Source of the DNA: Pseudomonas sp.
Lineage (GTDB): Bacteria; Pseudomonadota; Gammaproteobacteria; Pseudomonadales; Pseudomonadaceae
Length of the DNA: 9,503 nt
Assembly (NCBI GenBank): GCA_029240955.1
Contig: JARDZH010000034.1
Span: forward strand, 1 to 9,503
Reading direction: 5' to 3'
Position 1 is the stretch's first letter; every line of letters starts with the position of its first letter. The notes below the pieces were generated by a model. It was not told the DNA's origin. It did not search any database and saw only the letters and a list, made by a program, of their open reading frames with translations. The translations under genes were made by a program, and so were the position numbers. Shown piece by piece: positions 6,757 to 9,503 of this stretch.

Positions 6757-7221
6757 ATGGCTTTAATCGCTCCAGGTCGCCGCAGAAAACGCAAGCCGGT
6801 CGCCGAAATGAACGTGGTGCCTTACATCGACGTGATGTTGGTGCTGCTGGTCATCTTCATGGTGACCGCTCCCATGATCAACCAGGGCGTGAAAGTCGAT
6901 CTGCCCAAGGTCTCCAGCGAGGCCTTGCCGCAGGACAACAACAATCAGGTCCTGACCATTTCGATCAAGGCTGACAAGACCTATTACTGGAACCTTGGCA
7001 GCGAAGTCGATACCGACAAGCAGATGGACAAGGCAATGACCCTGCCGCAACTGACCTCGGCGGTGACCAAGATCGTCGCCGCCGGTCGTGATGCCGGCAA
7101 GCAGACGCAGGTGTTCATTCGTGGTGACAAGACCGTGGATTACGGTTCCGTCATGGGCACGATGGGCGGGTTGCAGAAAGCCGGGGTCGGCAATGTTGGT
7201 CTGATTACCGAGGCACCCTGA
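6757..7221 (+). CDS. tolR: TolR, inner-membrane Tol motor subunit
   Basis: TolR is the ExbD/MotB-like partner of TolQ. It has a single transmembrane helix and a periplasmic domain thought to engage peptidoglycan and gate the motor. The 154-residue product has a basic cytoplasmic start (PGRRRKRKPVAEMNVVPYID), a helix at about 23-42 and the proton-carrying aspartate D25, matching E. coli D23. The periplasmic domain runs to GLITEAP. The start ATG 6757 has only a weak upstream AGG (6745-6747). The stop TGA overlaps the tolA ATG by one base (TGATG), a typical reinitiation arrangement. Compared with homologues I recall, the AAGRDAGKQTQVF segment is slightly long, which is minor. Confidence 0.95.
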   Translation: MALIAPGRRRKRKPVAEMNVVPYIDVMLVLLVIFMVTAPMINQGVKVDLPKVSSEALPQDNNNQVLTISIKADKTYYWNLGSEVDTDKQMDKAMTLPQLTSAVTKIVAAGRDAGKQTQVFIRGDKTVDYGSVMGTMGGLQKAGVGNVGLITEAP

Positions 7222-8324
7222 TGCAGCCGATTCGAGAGCCGTCCGCCTCGGAGAGCTACTTCTGGCCAAGTGTCTGGGCCGTTGCGTTGCACATCCTGAT
7301 TTTTGGCATGCTGTTCGTCAGCTTTGCCATGACTCCGGAGTTGCCCGAAGCCAAGCCTATCGTTCAGGCGACGCTTTATCAGCTCAAGTCCAAGAGCCAG
7401 GCAACGACCCAGACCAACCAGAAAATTGCCGGCGAGGCGAAGAAAACCGCTGCACGCCAGACGGAAGTCGAGCAGCTTGAGCAGAAGAAGATCGAGCAGG
7501 AAGCCGTAAAGGCTGCGGAACAAAAGAAAGAAGAAGCGGCTCAAAAGGCCGAAGAACAGAAAGCGGCCGCCGAAGCCAAGGCAGCGGCAGAAGCCAAAGC
7601 CGCCGACGAAGCGAAGAAGGCCGAGCAGAAGGCCGAGGACGCCAAAAAGGCGGACGAAGCCAAGAAAGTGGCTGACGCGAAAAAGGCTGAAGAGAAACAG
7701 CTGGCTGATATAGCCAAAAAGAAAGCTGAAGAAGAAGCGAAGAAGAAAGCCGAAGAGGACGCAAAGAAAGCCGCCGCCGAGGAAGCCAAGAAACAGGCTG
7801 CCGATGAAGCGAAGAAGAAAGCGGCCGAAGATGCGAAGAAAAAGGCTGCCGAGGACGCCAAGAAAAAAGCTGCAGAAGACGCGAAGAAGAAAGCCGCTGC
7901 CGACTCCGCCAAGAAGGCGCAGGAAGCTGCTCGTAAATCCGCAGAAGAGAAGAAGGCGCAGGCATTGGCCGACTTGCTGTCCGACAAACCGGAACGGCAA
8001 CAGGCTCTGGCGGATGAACTGGGTGATGAAACCGCCGGCAGTTTCGACGATTTGATTCGTGTCAGAGCGTCGGAAGGCTGGAGTCGTCCACCTTCGGCTC
8101 GTAACAACATGTCGGTGACACTGCAGATCGGGATGTTGCCCGACGGCACAATCGCTTCGGTATCGGTTTCCAAGTCCAGTGGCGATGGACCGTTCGACAG
8201 CTCTGCAGTTGCAGCGGTGAAGAACATTGGACGTTTGACAGAAATGCAGGGTCTGAAGCCAGCTGACTTCGCGCCCTACCGTTCATTCAAGATGACATTT
8301 ACACCTGGAGATCTAGCCTTGTGA
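7221..8324 (+). CDS. tolA: TolA, periplasm-spanning Tol linker protein
   Basis: TolA links the TolQR motor to TolB-Pal at the outer membrane and serves in many bacteria as a receptor for colicins or filamentous phage. The 367-residue protein has an N-terminal anchor helix (about 17-37, starting after SESYFWPS). A long Lys/Ala/Glu-rich domain II (about 60-250) follows, then a compact C-terminal domain III (about 270-367) containing [18 protein letters not shown] and ending [12 protein letters not shown]. Domain II shows roughly six-residue periodicity at 118-158 and eight tandem octads of AKKKAAED type at 165-228. ATG 7221 has GAGG at 7210-7213 and overlaps the tolR stop. The last four bases overlap the tolB start (GTGA). 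Antisense open frames across the Lys-rich part are artefacts. Confidence 0.96.
   Translation: MQPIREPSASESYFWPSVWAVALHILIFGMLFVSFAMTPELPEAKPIVQATLYQLKSKSQATTQTNQKIAGEAKKTAARQTEVEQLEQKKIEQEAVKAAEQKKEEAAQKAEEQKAAAEAKAAAEAKAADEAKKAEQKAEDAKKADEAKKVADAKKAEEKQLADIAKKKAEEEAKKKAEEDAKKAAAEEAKKQAADEAKKKAAEDAKKKAAEDAKKKAAEDAKKKAAADSAKKAQEAARKSAEEKKAQALADLLSDKPERQQALADELGDETAGSFDDLIRVRASEGWSRPPSARNNMSVTLQIGMLPDGTIASVSVSKSSGDGPFDSSAVAAVKNIGRLTEMQGLKPADFAPYRSFKMTFTPGDLAL
7713..7904 (+). repeat. Eight in-register 24-bp/8-residue repeats in tolA
   Basis: Residues 165-228 divide exactly into eight octads resembling AKKKAAED. The best units at DNA level begin at 7812, 7836, 7860 and 7884. Units 1-3 of these encode identical residues, yet units 1 and 2 differ at six third-codon positions. 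The protein repeat is therefore conserved while the DNA has drifted, which argues against very recent slippage. Confidence 0.8.
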
Positions 8325-9503
8325 TCAACCTTTTTCGAGGACTGCTAGTCGTTCTTTGCTGTGCAGCCGGAATGGTCGCCGCAGAAGAAAAGAACATTCT
8401 GGTCACCAGCGGCAGTGACCGTGCGACTCCGATCGCTGTCGTGCCGTTTGGCTGGCAGGGCGGTAACGTGTTGCCGGAAGACATGTCGGAAATCGTCGGC
8501 AATGACCTGCGCAACTCGGGTTATTACGCACCGATTCCAAAGCAGAACATGATCAGCTTGCCGACCCAGGCTAGCGAAGTCATTTTCCGTGACTGGAAAG
8601 CATTGGGCGCGCAGTACGTAATGGTCGGCAACATCGTGCCTGCGGGCGGTCGTCTGCAGATTCAGTACGCGTTGTTCAACGTCGCGACCGAACAGCAGGT
8701 ATTGACCGGCAATGTGTCGGGTACGACCGATCAACTGCGCGATATGGCGCACTACATTTCCGATCAGTCGTTCGAGAAGCTTACCGGCATCAAAGGTGCC
8801 TTCTCGACACGCATGCTGTACGTAACGGCCGAGCGTTTTTCCGAGAACAACACTCGCTATACCTTGCAGCGTTCGGACTATGACGGTGCACGTGCCGTGA
8901 CCCTGCTGCAGTCGCGCGAGCCGATTCTGTCGCCGCGTTTCGCTCCGGATGGCAAGCGCATTGCGTACGTGTCGTTCGAGCAGAAGCGTCCGCGCATCTT
9001 CGTTCAGCACATTGATACCGGTCGCCGCGAGCAGATCACCAACTTCGAAGGTCTGAATGGCGCGCCTGCATGGTCGCCGGATGGCTCGAAACTGGCGTTC
9101 GTACTGTCGAAAGACGGTAACCCGGAAATCTACGTGATCAACCTGGGTTCGCGTCAGTTGAGCCGCGTGACCAATGATTCGTCCATCGATACCGAGCCGT
9201 TCTTTGGTAAAGACGGTTCGACGCTGTACTTCACGTCCGACCGTGGTGGTAAGCCACAGATCTATAAAACCAATATTAATGGCGGTGGTGCCGAGCGCGT
9301 CACGTTTGTAGGCAACTACAACGCCAACCCGAAATTATCGGCTGATGAAAAGACGCTGGTAATGATTCACCGGCAGGAAGGCTTCACAAACTTCAAGGTG
9401 GCAGTTCAGGATCTTGCGCGCGGTAATGTAAAGATTCTAACGGACAGCAACCTTGATGAGTCGCCTACTGTTGCGCCCAATGGCACCATGGTAATCTACG
9501 CCA
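8321..9503 (+). CDS. tolB: TolB, periplasmic Tol-Pal beta-propeller protein (3' end beyond window)
   Basis: TolB is the periplasmic protein that binds Pal and TolA and couples the Tol motor to outer-membrane constriction during division. The window holds 394 residues, and Pseudomonas TolB is about 430 long, so only the C-terminal end is missing. A signal peptide covers residues 1-21 ([14 protein letters not shown]...AGMVAA), with probable cleavage before EEKNIL. The two cysteines do not form a lipobox. The N-terminal domain (about 22-155) includes [10 protein letters not shown] and [20 protein letters not shown]. The propeller follows with PD40-type blades at [50 protein letters not shown] and [11 protein letters not shown]. 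The start GTG 8321 overlaps the tolA stop by four bases, with GGAG at 8307-8310. oprL/pal would be expected downstream. Confidence 0.96.
   Translation, partial: MINLFRGLLVVLCCAAGMVAAEEKNILVTSGSDRATPIAVVPFGWQGGNVLPEDMSEIVGNDLRNSGYYAPIPKQNMISLPTQASEVIFRDWKALGAQYVMVGNIVPAGGRLQIQYALFNVATEQQVLTGNVSGTTDQLRDMAHYISDQSFEKLTGIKGAFSTRMLYVTAERFSENNTRYTLQRSDYDGARAVTLLQSREPILSPRFAPDGKRIAYVSFEQKRPRIFVQHIDTGRREQITNFEGLNGAPAWSPDGSKLAFVLSKDGNPEIYVINLGSRQLSRVTNDSSIDTEPFFGKDGSTLYFTSDRGGKPQIYKTNINGGGAERVTFVGNYNANPKLSADEKTLVMIHRQEGFTNFKVAVQDLARGNVKILTDSNLDESPTVAPNGTMVIYA

Noticed and set aside
7140..8000. Antisense Leu/Phe-rich 'membrane protein' opposite tolA
   Set aside because: Lysine codons AAG and AAA read as Leu and Phe on the reverse strand, so the apparent hydrophobicity is an artefact of the tolA repeats.

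Overview
The window is a stretch of Pseudomonas core chromosome, most likely from the P. syringae group. The genus call rests on near-canonical Pseudomonas sequences for AspRS, YebC, RuvC, RuvA, TolA and TolB, on the gene order aspS-yebC-ruvC-ruvA-ruvB-ybgC-tolQ-tolR-tolA-tolB, and on GC-rich codon use. The species-group call is an impression from sequence similarity, not a computed result. All genes lie on the + strand. I see no mobile element, tRNA, rRNA or CRISPR array.

Layout. Positions 1-391 are mostly non-coding. They hold a possible C-terminal tail of an unidentified gene (2-112), a GC-rich inverted repeat (156-185), an 11-bp imperfect dyad (197-225), a perfect TATAAT -10 box (253-258) and a leader with three nested complementary arms (275-355) before aspS (392-2167). 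Two hairpins fill the aspS-yebC gap. yebC (2284-3030) is followed by a 9-bp perfect inverted repeat that may act as a terminator. Next come ruvC (3158-3682), ruvA (3789-4397) and ruvB (4398-5458), which encode the Holliday-junction processing machinery. A 131-bp gap with mutually exclusive pairing options precedes ybgC (5590-6057), tolQ (6047-6742), tolR (6757-7221), tolA (7221-8324) and tolB (8321 to the window edge), which form the envelope-spanning Tol system. oprL/pal would be expected next, outside the window.

How the genes work together. AspRS supplies Asp-tRNA, and probably also Asp-tRNA(Asn) for transamidation. YebC is a translation or regulatory factor. RuvA and RuvB migrate Holliday junctions and RuvC resolves them. 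TolQ and TolR form the proton-motive-force motor, TolA spans the periplasm, and TolB docks with Pal at the outer membrane. Several genes overlap or abut, which suggests translational coupling.

Main anomaly. ruvB lacks one base at about 5313/5314. The reading frame leaves the conserved sequence after Tyr305 and stops at 5360, while the rest of the C-terminal domain continues intact in another frame to 5458. This is either a true loss-of-function mutation or a sequencing error. No unknown multi-gene system is visible. The items most worth a second look are the ruvB frameshift, the dyad and structured leader upstream of aspS, the alternative pairings upstream of ybgC, and the octad repeat in TolA.
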